DNA of 64,000 nt from Pseudomonadota bacterium (GTDB lineage: Bacteria > Pseudomonadota > Gammaproteobacteria > Burkholderiales > Burkholderiaceae_C): NCBI GenBank assembly GCA_021846965.1, contig JAJZWA010000002.1, positions 62,001 through 126,000 on the forward strand, read 5' to 3'. Made by a program: the position numbers and the translations under genes. Below are positions 47,824-60,404 of the stretch, piece after piece. Under the pieces are notes generated by a model. It saw only the letters and a program-made list of their open reading frames with translations, ran no database searches and was not told where the DNA came from. Each line of letters starts with the position of its first letter. Position 1 is the first letter of the stretch.

Positions 47824-50235
47824 GTGGCCAAATGGCGTCAAGCAATGGGTGTGGCTTGTCTGGCGGCACTGCCGGGAGCCGTACCGCTGGCCGGGGCCTT
47901 CGGCCTCGGGCATGTGGTGGTGCTGTCCACGCTCGGCCAGCCGCTGAGTGCGAACATCGAAATCACCCAGATCACCCCCGACGAGGCGCAGTCCTTGCGG
48001 GTCGGGGTCGCGCCGGATTCGATGTACGAGGCGCGTCACCTGAACTACAGCGACGCCTTGCAGGGGGCGACCGTCCTGCTGCGCCAGGACGCCTCCGGGC
48101 ATCCCTACCTGCACCTGAGCGGCACGCGCCCCGTGCACGAACCCTTCGTCGACCTGTTGCTGCGCGCCGACTGGTCGAGCGGGGAAATCACCCGCAACTA
48201 CACCCTGTTGCTGGATCCCCCGGGCTTCCGCGAACCCGGCGTGGCGCCCATCGCTCCGCGGGCGCCGGCGCCGCTGGCCCAGGCCGTGCAGCGCACCCTG
48301 CCGGCGCCGCACCCGAGTCCGGCTTCGCGCTCGGGCTACACCGTGCAGCGCGGTGACACCCTGTTCTCGATCGCACGCTCCTATGCGGGCGGCGAAGTGT
48401 CGCTGGACCAGATGCTGGCGGCCCTCTACAGCGCCAACCAGGGGGCCTTCATCGACGGCGACATCAACCGGCTGCGTGCCGGCGCCGTGCTGAAGGTGCC
48501 CTCGGCCCGCCAGGCCGACGCCCTCAGCGCCAGCCAGGCCCACCAGATCATCGTCGCCCACAGCGGGGATTTCGCCGCCTATCGCAGGCGTCTGGCCGAA
48601 CTCAGCCCGACCCAGGCCGGCGGCCATGCGCGCAGCATGCACGGCACGGTGCAGGCGCAGGTCCAGGAACCCGGCAATGGCGCCTCGGGCCCGCAGTCGC
48701 AGCTGCGACTGAGCCAGGCCGGGGCGGCCCTGCCGGGACAGACCGCCGAGGCGAACTGGATCGCCGCGCAGAAGCAGGCCGAAGCGCTGGCGGCCAAACT
48801 GGCGGCGGCGAAGGCCGACGTGGCCGCGCTGGCCAAGCTGGCGGCCAGCGCCAGCGCCGCGGCGCGCGCCATGCAGCCCGGTGCCGCGCCCGTGCCCCCG
48901 GCCTCGCAGGCCGCCCCCCATGCCTCGGCGGCTGCCGCCGCGGCCTCGGTGCCCGCGCGTCCGAGCGCTTCCGCCCCGGCCTCGGCCGCGGCGCGCGCCT
49001 CGGCCTCCGCGCCAGGCGCCACGGCCAGCCAGGCCGCCGCGGCCAGCGCGCCGCTGCATACCGCTTCGGCCGCTCCCAAGCCGGCGCCGGCGCAGCCGGC
49101 GGCGAAGCCCGGTGCCAAGCCGCACGAGCCGGCTGCGGAGCCGCATGGCTCGGGCGGCCTGTTCGGAGGCCTGCTGGCCAACCCGCTGCTGGCTCCTGCC
49201 GGGCTGCTGCTGGGCGTGCTGCTGGCCGGGTGGGCCGTGCTGCGGCGCCGCCGCGCCTCGGGAGGAGGGCAGGCCTCGGTGTTCGACAGCCACATGGGCG
49301 GAACCGACAGTTTCTTCGGCGCCAGCGGCGGCGAGCGCGTGGACACCAACAACAGCACCCTGGGCTCGTCGATGCAGTACTCGCCCAGCCAGGTGGAAAG
49401 CGTGGATGTCGACCCGGTGGCCGAGGCCGACGTCTACCTGGCCTACGGACGGGACCTGCAGGCCGAGGAGATCCTGAAGGAAGCCCTGAAGAACCATCCG
49501 GACCGCAATGCGGCCCGGCTCAAGCTGCTGGAGATCTACGCCAAGCGCAAGGACGCGCGTTCCTTCGAGCTGACCGCGGCCGAATTGTTCACCCGCACCG
49601 ACGGCACCGGCGAGGAATGGAAGAAGGTGCAGGAGCTCGGGCGCGGCCTGGACGCCGCCAATCCCCTGTACCACAACACCCAACCGCCCATGATGGGCAG
49701 TTCGGCGACCACCATCACCGGCGGGGATTTCGATGCCAGCCAGTCGGCGTCCACCGAGCCGGCGCCCACGATGCCGCCGACCGAGCTGCTGGCGGGCCTG
49801 CCCTCCCTGTCCGGCCTCGAAGAGCCGGCCGGCTCGGGTTCCGCGCTGGACCTGAGCCTGGATCTGGGGGGCGAGAGCGCCTCGCATCCCGCCGAGGCCG
49901 CCGCCGCTCCCGCGGCCGAGGAGCCCAAGGACATGGGGCTGGATTTCGACCTCTCGGCGCTGACCCTTCCGCCTGCCGCCGAGCCGGCCGCGCCGGCCGC
50001 GCCTTCGACGGCCAAGGAGCCGGCGCCGCTGGAGTTCGATCTCGGCCTGCCCCCGGTGGCCGAGCCGGCGCCCCCCGCGCCCGCGCAGGCGCTGGACACG
50101 CGCCTGGCGCTGGTGGAGGAAAGCCGCGCCATGGGCGACCTGGACACGGCGCGCCACCTGCTGCACGAGATCATCGCCGAGAGCGACGGCGAGACCCGCG
50201 CGCAGGCCGAGAAGCTGCTCGCGCAGCTGGGCTGA
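47824..50235 (+). CDS. fimV: FimV-like pilus assembly / polarity protein
   Basis: This protein of about 803 aa has a signal peptide (WRQAMGVACLAALPGAVPLAGAFG), the FimV N-terminal domain (about 20-130, VVLSTLGQPLSANIEI...), and a LysM domain for peptidoglycan (about 168-225, YTVQRGDTLFSIARSY). A long Ala/Ser/Pro linker leads to one membrane segment (about 455-472, LLAPAGLLLGVLLAGWAVL) followed by RRRR, then an acidic cytoplasmic part with TPR-like repeats (AEADVYLAYGRDLQAEEILKEAL) and the C-terminal FimV helix pair (LDTRLALVEESRAMGDLDTARHLLHEI). FimV is needed for type IV pilus function and cell-pole organisation, fitting pilT/pilU in this window. I prefer the GTG at 47824, with AGGGGAAG ahead; an ATG at 47803 is also open. 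Confidence 0.92.
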   Translation: MAKWRQAMGVACLAALPGAVPLAGAFGLGHVVVLSTLGQPLSANIEITQITPDEAQSLRVGVAPDSMYEARHLNYSDALQGATVLLRQDASGHPYLHLSGTRPVHEPFVDLLLRADWSSGEITRNYTLLLDPPGFREPGVAPIAPRAPAPLAQAVQRTLPAPHPSPASRSGYTVQRGDTLFSIARSYAGGEVSLDQMLAALYSANQGAFIDGDINRLRAGAVLKVPSARQADALSASQAHQIIVAHSGDFAAYRRRLAELSPTQAGGHARSMHGTVQAQVQEPGNGASGPQSQLRLSQAGAALPGQTAEANWIAAQKQAEALAAKLAAAKADVAALAKLAASASAAARAMQPGAAPVPPASQAAPHASAAAAAASVPARPSASAPASAAARASASAPGATASQAAAASAPLHTASAAPKPAPAQPAAKPGAKPHEPAAEPHGSGGLFGGLLANPLLAPAGLLLGVLLAGWAVLRRRRASGGGQASVFDSHMGGTDSFFGASGGERVDTNNSTLGSSMQYSPSQVESVDVDPVAEADVYLAYGRDLQAEEILKEALKNHPDRNAARLKLLEIYAKRKDARSFELTAAELFTRTDGTGEEWKKVQELGRGLDAANPLYHNTQPPMMGSSATTITGGDFDASQSASTEPAPTMPPTELLAGLPSLSGLEEPAGSGSALDLSLDLGGESASHPAEAAAAPAAEEPKDMGLDFDLSALTLPPAAEPAAPAAPSTAKEPAPLEFDLGLPPVAEPAPPAPAQALDTRLALVEESRAMGDLDTARHLLHEIIAESDGETRAQAEKLLAQLG

Positions 50236-50263
50236 GTCCCATGCACGGGAGAGCCGCGCGAGC

Positions 50264-51055
50264 ATGCGCATCGCGCTGGGGCTGAGCTACCGCGGTTGCG
50301 CCTACCAGGGCTGGCAGAGCCAGCCCGGTGGCGCCACCGTGCAGGACCGCCTGGAGCAGGCGCTGCGCGAGTTCACCGGCGCCTCGCTGCGCGTGGTGTG
50401 CGCGGGGCGCACGGATGCCGGCGTGCACGCCCTGCAGCAGGTGGTGCATTTCGACTCCCCGGTGCAGCGTGCGGCCCAGTCCTGGGTGCGCGGGCTCAAC
50501 ACCTTTCTCCCCCCCGACATCAGCGTGCTGTGGTCGCGCGAGCCGGGCGAGGGCTTCCATGCCCAGAAGAGCGCGCAGTCGCGGCGCTACCGCTATGTGC
50601 TGGTGCAGCATCCGGTGCGACCGGCACTGCTGCATGGCCTGGTGGGCTGGACGCATCACCGGCTGGACGCGCAGGCCATGCGTGAAGGCGCCGCGCATCT
50701 GCTCGGCGAGCATGATTTCACCTCCTTCCGCGCCAGTTCCTGCCAGGCGCGAAGCCCCTGCAAGACCCTGCACGGGATCGGCATCGCGCTGGCGCCGGAC
50801 GGGCGGACCTGGAGTTTCGACTTCCACGCCAATGCCTTTCTGCACCATATGGTGCGCAACATCATGGGCTGCCTGGTCGCCGTGGGCAGCGGGGCGCGCG
50901 ATCCTGCCTGGATCGCCAGGGTGCTGGGCGCGCGCGACCGCTCCGTGGCGGCGCCGACCTTCATGCCCGACGGGCTGTATTTCGCCGGGCCCGGCTATGC
51001 GGCACAATGGCCGATCCCGGCGCCTGTCCTGGATCTTCCCCACCTGCTGGCCTGA
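50264..51055 (+). CDS. truA: tRNA pseudouridine(38-40) synthase TruA
   Basis: This 263-aa synthase has the start MRIALGLSYRGCAYQGWQSQ, the catalytic Asp in CAGRTDAGVHALQQVVHFD, the RRYRYVLVQHP strand and FLHHMVRNIMGCLVAVG near the C-terminus. It makes pseudouridine at positions 38-40 of tRNA anticodon arms. It lies 28 bases after fimV and 23 bases before trpF, an order typical of betaproteobacteria. Confidence 0.96.
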   Translation: MRIALGLSYRGCAYQGWQSQPGGATVQDRLEQALREFTGASLRVVCAGRTDAGVHALQQVVHFDSPVQRAAQSWVRGLNTFLPPDISVLWSREPGEGFHAQKSAQSRRYRYVLVQHPVRPALLHGLVGWTHHRLDAQAMREGAAHLLGEHDFTSFRASSCQARSPCKTLHGIGIALAPDGRTWSFDFHANAFLHHMVRNIMGCLVAVGSGARDPAWIARVLGARDRSVAAPTFMPDGLYFAGPGYAAQWPIPAPVLDLPHLLA

Positions 51056-51078
51056 GTGCCGGCCTGAACGCCTCGAGC

Positions 51079-51741
51079 ATGCACCGAACCCGCATCAAGA
51101 TCTGCGGCATCACCCGTCCCGGCGACGCGGTGGAGGCGGCACGGGCCGGGGCCGATGCCATCGGCCTGGTGTTCTATCCGCCCAGCCCGCGCGCCGTGAA
51201 CTTGCGTCAGGCGCTGGAGATCGTGCGCGAACTGCCGCCGCTGGTCGGGGTGGTGGCGCTGTTCGTGCGTGCCGAGCCGCAAAGGGTGCGCGAGGTCATC
51301 GACGCGCTGCATCCCTCGCTGCTGCAATTCCACGGCGACGAGAGCGTCGAGGAGTGCGAGTCCTTCGGGCATCCCTACCTGCGTGCCCTGCGCATGCGCC
51401 CGGGGGTGGATTTGCTAGACTTGGGGGTCCGGCATGCGCATGCGCGCGGCCTGCTGCTGGATGCCTTCGTCGAGGGATTCGGCGGGGGTGGAGAGGTCTT
51501 CGATTGGTCACTCATTCCAACAAACGTCGGCAGTCCCATCGTTTTGTCTGGTGGGTTGCGTGCCGGAAATGTGGCGCAGGCGATCCTGCGGGTTCGCCCC
51601 TGGGCGGTTGACGTCTCTTCGGGCGTCGAATCCGCCAAGGGTGTGAAGGATGCCGCGGCGATGCGAGAATTCGTCGCCGCGGTGCGCGCGGCCGATGCCG
51701 CGGTGCAGCAAGCCGGTGGCGACCCGCAAGCGGGGCGCTGA
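51079..51741 (+). CDS. trpF: Phosphoribosylanthranilate isomerase
   Basis: This 220-aa TIM-barrel enzyme has RIKICGITRPGDA (catalytic Cys), ADAIGLVFYPPSPRAV, LLQFHGDESVEEC, the phosphate-binding PIVLSGGLRAGNV and WAVDVSSGVESAKGVKD with the catalytic Asp. It catalyses the Amadori rearrangement in tryptophan synthesis. I chose the ATG at 51079 (MHRTRIKICG), which starts one strand before the conserved motif. The start lies 23 bases after truA. Confidence 0.95.
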   Translation: MHRTRIKICGITRPGDAVEAARAGADAIGLVFYPPSPRAVNLRQALEIVRELPPLVGVVALFVRAEPQRVREVIDALHPSLLQFHGDESVEECESFGHPYLRALRMRPGVDLLDLGVRHAHARGLLLDAFVEGFGGGGEVFDWSLIPTNVGSPIVLSGGLRAGNVAQAILRVRPWAVDVSSGVESAKGVKDAAAMREFVAAVRAADAAVQQAGGDPQAGR

Positions 51742-51798
51742 GGCGCGCGGCGCCGGGCAGATGGCCAGGTCCCCTTGTCCAGCATCGCCGATTCCATC

Positions 51799-53024
<1,226 letters not shown>

Positions 53025-53028
<4 letters not shown>

Positions 53029-53867
53029 GCCGCATCGCATCGACCTTCGCGCGCCTCGCGCAGCAGGGGCGCAAGGCGCTGATTCCCTACGTGACGGCGG
53101 GCGACCCGGCGCCGGAGACCACGGTGGCCCTGCTGCATGCGCTGGTGAGCGCCGGCGCGGACATGCTCGAGCTGGGGGTGCCGTTCTCCGACCCGATGGC
53201 CGACGGCCCGGTGATCCAGCGCGCCAACGAGCGCGCGCTGGCCCGTGGCGTCAGCCTCGCCCAGGTGCTGCAGTGGGCGCGCGAGTTCCGCGCCGCCGAT
53301 GCCCGGACCCCGCTGGTGCTGATGGGCTACGCCAACCCGATCGAGCGCTTCGGGGTCGAGGCCTTCGTCGCATCCTGCGCGGACTGCGGCGTCGACGGCG
53401 TGCTGGTGGTCGACTACCCGCCTGAGGAAGCAGGCGAGTTCGCCGCGCGCCTGCGCGCCGCGGGCATCGATCCGATCTTCCTGCTCGCGCCGACCTCCAC
53501 CGCGCAGCGCATGGAACAGGTCGACCGCCTGGCCGGCGGCTATGTCTACTACGTCTCGCTCAAGGGCGTGACGGGTGCCGCGCACCTGGACGTGGCCCAG
53601 GTGTCGCAGCGCGTGGGGGAACTGCGCCGCCACGTGCACCTTCCGCTGGCCGTGGGTTTCGGCATCCGCGATGCGGCCGGCGCGGCCGCGGTGGCCGGCT
53701 GCGCCGATGCGGTGATCATCGGCTCGCGCATCATCGAGTTGATGGAGCACAGCGGCGACGGCGAGGCCCTCGCCGCCGCATCCGATTTCCTGCGCGGGGT
53801 GCGCGCGGCCGTCGACCGTGTGGCGGCCGGCTCCGGCAACCCGGCATTCGAGGAGGTTTCCCGATGA
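53025..53867 (+). CDS. trpA: Tryptophan synthase alpha chain
   Basis: This 280-aa TIM-barrel enzyme has [15 protein letters not shown], the catalytic Glu in [19 protein letters not shown], the catalytic Asp in [12 protein letters not shown], and the phosphate site [30 protein letters not shown]. It splits indole-3-glycerol phosphate. ATGA overlap with trpB and a four-base overlap with accD indicate a coupled transcript. Confidence 0.96.
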
Positions 53868-54739
53868 GTTGGCTCGAAAAACTGCTGCCCCCGAAGATCC
53901 AGCCCTCCGAGGCCGGCAGCCGGCGCCAGATGCCCGAGGGCCTGTGGCTCAAGTGCCCTTCCTGCGAGACCGTGCTGTACAAGACCGATCTCGAGCAGAA
54001 CCAGTACGTGTGTCCCAAATGCGCCCACCATATGCGCATCGGCGCGCGCCAGCGCCTGGATGCGCTGCTCGACGGCGAGGGGCGCTACGAGATCGGGCAG
54101 GAGGTGCTGCCCATCGACGCGCTGAAGTTCAAGGACAGCCGCAAGTACCCGGAGCGCCTGCGCGAGGCGCTGGAGACCACCCAGGAGACCGATGCCCTGG
54201 TGGTCGTGGGCGGCGCGATCCAGAGCGTTCCGGTGGTCGTGGCCTGTTTCGAGTTCGAGTTCATGGGCGGCTCCATGGGTTCGGTGGTGGGCGAGCGCTT
54301 CGTGCGCGGCGTCGACACCGCGCTGGAGCAGAAGGTGCCCTTCCTGTGCTTCACCGCCACCGGCGGTGCGCGCATGCAGGAAGGCCTGCTCAGCCTGATG
54401 CAGATGGCCAAGACCAACGCCGCGCTGGCTCGACTGGCCAAGGCGCGCATTCCCTACGTGAGCGTGCTCACCGATCCGACCATGGGCGGGGTCTCGGCGT
54501 CCTTCGCCTTTGTCGGCGACATCGTGCTGGCCGAGCCCAAGGCGCTGATCGGCTTCGCCGGGCCGCGGGTGATCGAGAACACCGTGCGCGAGAAGCTTCC
54601 CGAAGGGTTCCAGCGTTCGGAATTCCTGCAGCAAAAGGGCGCGGTCGACCGCATCGTCGACCGCCGTGAACTGCGCGGCGAACTCGCCCGCATGCTCGCC
54701 ATGCTGCAGCGACAGCCCGCCGATGCCGTCGTCGGCTGA
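53864..54739 (+). CDS. accD: Acetyl-CoA carboxylase carboxyltransferase subunit beta
   Basis: This 291-aa protein has a zinc ribbon with Cys31, Cys34, Cys50 and Cys53 ([10 protein letters not shown] ... [11 protein letters not shown]) and the carboxyltransferase core ([46 protein letters not shown]). With AccA it transfers the carboxyl group to acetyl-CoA for fatty-acid synthesis. It overlaps trpA by four bases and folC by 17. Confidence 0.97.
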   Translation: MSWLEKLLPPKIQPSEAGSRRQMPEGLWLKCPSCETVLYKTDLEQNQYVCPKCAHHMRIGARQRLDALLDGEGRYEIGQEVLPIDALKFKDSRKYPERLREALETTQETDALVVVGGAIQSVPVVVACFEFEFMGGSMGSVVGERFVRGVDTALEQKVPFLCFTATGGARMQEGLLSLMQMAKTNAALARLAKARIPYVSVLTDPTMGGVSASFAFVGDIVLAEPKALIGFAGPRVIENTVREKLPEGFQRSEFLQQKGAVDRIVDRRELRGELARMLAMLQRQPADAVVG

Positions 54740-56045
54740 GCGCGTCGCCGCGGCCGCCCCCATGGAACAGTGGGGGCTGGAGGAATGGCTGGATCACGCG
54801 CAGCGCCTGCACGCGCAGGCCATCGAGCTGGGGCTGGAGCGGGTGCAGCGCGTGCGCGAGGCCATGGGCCTGCGCCTGGACGCCACCGTGTTCACCGTCG
54901 GCGGCACGAATGGCAAGGGCTCCACCTGCGCCTTCATCGAGCAGGTGCTGCTGGCCGCGGGCTATCGCGTGGGCGTCTATTCCTCGCCGCACCTGGTGCA
55001 CTTCGAGGAGCGCTGCCGCATCGGCGGCGCGCCGGTCGACGCGCAGGCGCTGCCGGCACACATGCTGGCGGTCGAACGCGCGCGCAGCGGCCTGCAGCCG
55101 CCGGTGCCCCTGACCTATTTCGAGTTCACCACCCTGGCCATCCTGGACCTGCTCGCCGCCTCGCGACTGGATGCCGTCGTGCTGGAAGTCGGCATGGGTG
55201 GGCGACTGGACGCGGTCAACGTGATCGACGCCGACTGCGCGGTGGTCACCGGTGTGGCGCTGGACCACATGGAATTCCTCGGCCCCGACCGCGAGGCCAT
55301 CGGTTTCGAGAAGGCAGGCATCTTCCGGGCCGGCCGCAGCGCCGTGGTGGCCGACCCCGATCCGCCGCGCAGCCTGCTCGACCATGCCGAGGCGCTGGGC
55401 TTGCGGCTGTGGCGTGTCGGGCGGGATTTCGGCTGGAGCAGCGCGGACCGCCAGCAATGGGACTACCTGGGCCCCACGCGCAGGATTCCCGGCCTGGCCT
55501 ACCCGACGATGCGCGGTGTGCGCCAGTTGCGCAACGCCAGTGCCGCCCTCGCGGCGCTGGAAGCCGTGCGCGAACGCCTGCCGGTGAGCGCGCAGGATGT
55601 GCGCCTGGGCCTGGCCCAGGCCGAGCTTCCCGGACGTTTCCAGGTGTTGCCGGGCCAGCCGGCCGTGGTGCTCGACGTGGCCCACAATCCGGAAGCGGCC
55701 GCGGTGCTCGCCGAAAGTCTGGACGCGATGGGGTATTTCCCAAATACCCATGCAGTGTTTGGGGCTATGGCGGACAAGGATCTCGCGGGCATCGTGGCGG
55801 CGCTGTCGCCGCTGGTGCAGGTATGGCATCTGTGCGACCTGCCCACGCCGCGCGCAGCGACCGCGCAGCATCTGCGCGGCCTGCTGGCTCCGCAGGCGCG
55901 CGCGTCCTGCCACGAGTCGCCGCGCGCCGCGCTGGCCGACGCGCTGTCCCAGGTCCAGCCCACCGATAGAATCGTGGTTTTCGGCTCCTTCTTCACGGTC
56001 GGCGACGTGCTTGCGCAACGCGCGCAGCGCGCCGGCGGTTCCTGA
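54723..56045 (+). CDS. folC: Bifunctional folylpolyglutamate synthase / dihydrofolate synthase
   Basis: This 440-aa Mur-ligase-family enzyme has the P-loop [15 protein letters not shown], the folate-site [31 protein letters not shown], and [29 protein letters not shown]. The C-terminal domain contains [11 protein letters not shown]. It adds glutamate to dihydropteroate and folates. I chose the ATG at 54723, which overlaps the accD end; the domain proper begins near [12 protein letters not shown] ten codons further on. Confidence 0.94.
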   Translation: MPSSAERVAAAAPMEQWGLEEWLDHAQRLHAQAIELGLERVQRVREAMGLRLDATVFTVGGTNGKGSTCAFIEQVLLAAGYRVGVYSSPHLVHFEERCRIGGAPVDAQALPAHMLAVERARSGLQPPVPLTYFEFTTLAILDLLAASRLDAVVLEVGMGGRLDAVNVIDADCAVVTGVALDHMEFLGPDREAIGFEKAGIFRAGRSAVVADPDPPRSLLDHAEALGLRLWRVGRDFGWSSADRQQWDYLGPTRRIPGLAYPTMRGVRQLRNASAALAALEAVRERLPVSAQDVRLGLAQAELPGRFQVLPGQPAVVLDVAHNPEAAAVLAESLDAMGYFPNTHAVFGAMADKDLAGIVAALSPLVQVWHLCDLPTPRAATAQHLRGLLAPQARASCHESPRAALADALSQVQPTDRIVVFGSFFTVGDVLAQRAQRAGGS

Positions 56046-56106
56046 AGCCGCCCGGCCCCTGGGCGGGGCGTGCCGAAGCCGCCCGTCCGCCGAGTCCACC
56101 ACATCC

Positions 56107-57008
<902 letters not shown>

Positions 57009-57012
<4 letters not shown>

Positions 57013-57590
57013 ACATCCTGGACTGGCTGTTGCTCGCGGGGCTGCTGCTGTCGGCCCTGGTGGGATTGCTGCGTGGTGCCGCCTACGAGCTGATCGCGCT
57101 GGGCGGCTGGTTCGCCGCCTTCGTGCTCGCCCACCTGTACGCCGCCTGGCTGGGCGCCTACCTGCTGGGCGGACTGGTGCAGCAGCCCGAGCTGCGCACC
57201 GCCCTGGCCTTCGTGGCCTGCTTCGTGCTCGTGCTGCTGGCCGCCGGCGTGCTGGCCACGCTGGCGCGCCTGCTGCTGCGCTCGACCGGGCTGGGCATGC
57301 TCGATCGCAGCCTGGGTGCCGTGTTCGGGGTGGTTCGCGGCGCGCTGGTCATCGTGCTGCTGGCATGGGCGGCCGGCTACACCCAGCTTCCCTCCAGCCA
57401 GGTGTGGCAAGGTTCGCTGCTGGCGCCGCTGGCCTCGGCGGGCGCCGCGCGTGTCGCTCCCTGGCTGCCCCTCGATCACGCAGGGGGTCGCCCAGGATGG
57501 GCCCGGAGCCCCTGGGGGAACGAGCGCCCCGGCCTCGAGGCCCTTCTTCCCGCGCCGGGCGCGAGCCTGCCCGCGGCCCGGGCGCGCTGA
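57009..57590 (+). CDS. cvpA: CvpA family membrane protein
   Basis: This 193-aa protein has four membrane segments. It begins NILDWLLLAGLLLSALVGLLRGAAYELIALGGWFAAFVLAHLYA, with the CvpA signature LIALGGW, and has LDRSLGAVFGVVRGALVIVLLAW in the fourth segment. CvpA is required for colicin V export in E. coli and otherwise linked to envelope homeostasis; the mechanism is unknown. It lies between the SPOR gene and purF, the classical cvpA-purF arrangement. Confidence 0.92.
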
Positions 57591-57635
57591 TCCCCGCGCG
57601 TCCATTCGTCTGCCTGACCCTGGAGTACCCGAATC

Positions 57636-59138
57636 ATGTGTGGAATCGTCGGCGTGGTCTCGAAGCAGCCCGTGAACCAGATGATCTACGACGCGCTGCT
57701 TCTGCTGCAGCATCGCGGCCAGGACGCGGCCGGAATCGTCACCGGACAGGGCGGCAAGCTGTACATGCAAAAGGCCCGCGGGATGGTGCGCGACGTGTTC
57801 CGCACGCGGACCATGCGCGCGCTGCCGGGCGATTACGGCCTGGGCCAGGTGCGCTATCCGACCGCCGGCAGCGCCGACAGCGAGGAGGAGGCCCAGCCCT
57901 TCTACGTCAACGCGCCCTTCGGGCTCGCACTGGCCCACAACGGCAACCTCACCAACACCGATACCCTGCGCAGCGAACTCGCGGGCGCGGACCACCGGCA
58001 CATCAACACCGGCTCCGACTCGGAGGTGCTGCTCAATGTGCTGGCGCGCGAACTCGACCTCGTCTCCGACGGCCTGCCCCTCAAGCCCGAGGATCTGTTC
58101 CGCGCGGTGCGTGGCGTGCACCGTCGCGTGCGCGGCTCCTACGCGGTGGTGGTGCTGATCGCCGGACACGGGCTGCTGGCCTTTCGCGACCCCTTCGGCA
58201 TCCGGCCCCTGTGCGTGGGCAGCAGCGAGACCGACGGTGTCATGGTGGCCAGTGAATCGGTGGCGCTGGAGGGCAACGGCTTTCGCCTGCTGCGCGACAT
58301 CGCGCCCGGCGAGGCCTTGTACGTGGACCTGCAGGGCAATATGCGCTTCGAGCAGTGCGCCGAGGCGCCGCGCCTGAATCCCTGCATTTTCGAGTTCGTG
58401 TACCTCGCCCGTCCCGATTCGGTGCTGGACGGCATCTCGGTGTACCAGGCGCGCCTGAACATGGGCGAGACCCTGGCGCAGCGCGTGATCTCGGTGATGC
58501 CGCCCAGCGAGATCGACGTGGTCATCCCGGTGCCTGAATCCAGCCGCCCTTCGGCCATGCAACTGGCGTGGAAGCTGGGGCGGCCCTACCGCGAGGGTTT
58601 CGTGAAGAATCGCTACGTGGGGCGCACCTTCATCATGCCCGGGCAGGCCGTGCGCAAGCGCTCGGTGCGCCAGAAGCTCAACGCCATCACCCAGGAATTC
58701 GACGGGCGCAACGTTCTGCTGGTGGATGACTCCATCGTGCGCGGCACCACGTCGCGCGAGATCGTGCAGATGGCTCGCGAGGCCGGGGCGCGCAAGGTGT
58801 ACCTGGCCTCGGCCGCGCCCCCGGTGCGCTATCCCAATGTCTATGGCATCGACATGCCCACCGCGGCCGAGTTGGTCGCGCATGGGCGCGACGTCGAGGA
58901 GATCCGCCGGCTGATCGGCGCCGATGCGCTGATCTACCAGGACCTGGAGGCGATGAAGCGCGCGGTGCGCCGCGTGCGCGCGGACATCGAAACCTTCGAG
59001 GCCTCCTGCTTCGACGGCTGCTACATCACCGGCGACGTGGACGCCGCGCTGCGCGGATCGCGCACGCAGGACTGCGACGCCCCGGGTGGCGGCATGCTCG
59101 CCTTGCAGGGCCAGGACCGCGAGGAGGCGCAATCGTGA
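57636..59138 (+). CDS. purF: Amidophosphoribosyltransferase
   Basis: This 500-aa enzyme begins MCGIVGVVS, with Cys2 as the glutaminase nucleophile. It has the glutaminase segment [27 protein letters not shown], the PRPP-binding [26 protein letters not shown], and [19 protein letters not shown]. It commits PRPP to purine synthesis. It overlaps metZ by four bases. Confidence 0.97.
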   Translation: MCGIVGVVSKQPVNQMIYDALLLLQHRGQDAAGIVTGQGGKLYMQKARGMVRDVFRTRTMRALPGDYGLGQVRYPTAGSADSEEEAQPFYVNAPFGLALAHNGNLTNTDTLRSELAGADHRHINTGSDSEVLLNVLARELDLVSDGLPLKPEDLFRAVRGVHRRVRGSYAVVVLIAGHGLLAFRDPFGIRPLCVGSSETDGVMVASESVALEGNGFRLLRDIAPGEALYVDLQGNMRFEQCAEAPRLNPCIFEFVYLARPDSVLDGISVYQARLNMGETLAQRVISVMPPSEIDVVIPVPESSRPSAMQLAWKLGRPYREGFVKNRYVGRTFIMPGQAVRKRSVRQKLNAITQEFDGRNVLLVDDSIVRGTTSREIVQMAREAGARKVYLASAAPPVRYPNVYGIDMPTAAELVAHGRDVEEIRRLIGADALIYQDLEAMKRAVRRVRADIETFEASCFDGCYITGDVDAALRGSRTQDCDAPGGGMLALQGQDREEAQS

Positions 59139-60370
59139 GCTCCCGCGCCGACGATCCCCGCGAGGACGCGCCGTCCTGGCACCCCGACACCGTGGCCGTG
59201 CGTGCCTCGGTGCCGCGCACGCCCTATGGCGAGCACAGCGAGGCGCTGTTCCTGAGCAGCAGTTTCGTGCAGCAGGACGCGCACAGTGCCGCCGCCCTCT
59301 TCGCCGGCGAAGAGGAAGGCTTCATCTATTCGCGGTTCTCCAACCCCAGCGTGGCTGCGATGGAAACCCGCCTGGCCGCGCTGGAAGGCGCGCAGGCGGC
59401 CATGGCCACGGCCAGCGGCATGGGCGCCATCACGCTGCTGATGCTGGGCCTGCTGCGCGCGGGCGACCATGTGGTGTGCTCGCGCTCGGTATTCGGCTCC
59501 ACCATCAAGCTCATCGGGGACGTCTTCGGCAAGTTCGGGGTCGAGACCAGCTTCGTCTCGCAGACCGACGTGCAGGAGTGGAAGACCGCGATGCGCCCGG
59601 GGCGCACGCGCCTGTTGTTCGCCGAGACGCCCAGCAATCCGCTGACCGAGGTCTGCGACATCGCCGCGCTGGCCGCGCTGGCCCATGACGGCGGGGCGCT
59701 GCTGGTCGTGGACAACTGTTTCTGCTCGCCCGCGCTGCAGCGTCCGCTGGAATTCGGCGCGGATATCGTGATGCACTCGGGCACCAAGTTTCTCGACGGC
59801 CAGGGCCGCACCCTGGCCGGTGCGCTGTGCGGCACCCGCGAGCTCATCGAGGGGCGCCTGCTGCCCGTGCAGCGCAGCGCGGGCATCAGCCTGTCGCCCT
59901 TCAATGCCTGGGTCGTGCACAAGGGCATGGAGACCCTGGCGTTGCGCGTGCAGGCGCAAAGCGCGCGGGCCCTGGAGCTGGCGCTGTGGCTGCAGCAGCA
60001 GCCCGCGGTGGCTCGCGTGCACTATCCCGGACTGGTGTCGCACCCCCAGCACGCGCTGGCCATGAAGCAGCAGTCGGGGCAGGGCGGCGCCGTACTGTCC
60101 TTCGACCTGCGCGCCGACCGTCCGGAGCAGGCGCGCGAGCGCGCCTTCGCGCTGATCGACGCCACGCGCCTGTGCTCGATCACGGCCAATTTCGGCGATA
60201 CCCGCACGACCATCACCCATCCGGCCAGCACCTCCCACGGGCGCCTCAGCGAGGAGCAGCGCGGTGCCGCCGGCATCGGCCAGGGGCTGATCCGCATCGG
60301 CGTGGGCCTGGAACACCCGACGGACCTGCAGGCCGATCTGGCGCCCGGCCTGCGAGCGGCCGGCGATTGA
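59135..60370 (+). CDS. metZ: O-succinylhomoserine sulfhydrylase
   Basis: This 411-aa cystathionine-gamma-synthase-family enzyme has [22 protein letters not shown], the PLP aspartate in [23 protein letters not shown], and the PLP lysine in [17 protein letters not shown]. The [18 protein letters not shown]-terminus is typical. The HSxTKxLDGQGR form and place behind purF are characteristic of MetZ, which makes homocysteine directly from sulfide and O-succinylhomoserine. The related MetB cannot be excluded by motif alone. Confidence 0.93.
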   Translation: MSSRADDPREDAPSWHPDTVAVRASVPRTPYGEHSEALFLSSSFVQQDAHSAAALFAGEEEGFIYSRFSNPSVAAMETRLAALEGAQAAMATASGMGAITLLMLGLLRAGDHVVCSRSVFGSTIKLIGDVFGKFGVETSFVSQTDVQEWKTAMRPGRTRLLFAETPSNPLTEVCDIAALAALAHDGGALLVVDNCFCSPALQRPLEFGADIVMHSGTKFLDGQGRTLAGALCGTRELIEGRLLPVQRSAGISLSPFNAWVVHKGMETLALRVQAQSARALELALWLQQQPAVARVHYPGLVSHPQHALAMKQQSGQGGAVLSFDLRADRPEQARERAFALIDATRLCSITANFGDTRTTITHPASTSHGRLSEEQRGAAGIGQGLIRIGVGLEHPTDLQADLAPGLRAAGD

Positions 60371-60404
60371 TCCAGGCTTCCAGCATCCCAGCTTCGCGCA
60401 CCCC

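Noticed and set aside
46954-50271. Open frame of about 1100 codons on the minus strand opposite asd and fimV
   Set aside because: It contains only Gly/Arg/Gln/Leu-rich low-complexity sequence and crosses the real gene boundary and promoter gap between asd and fimV.
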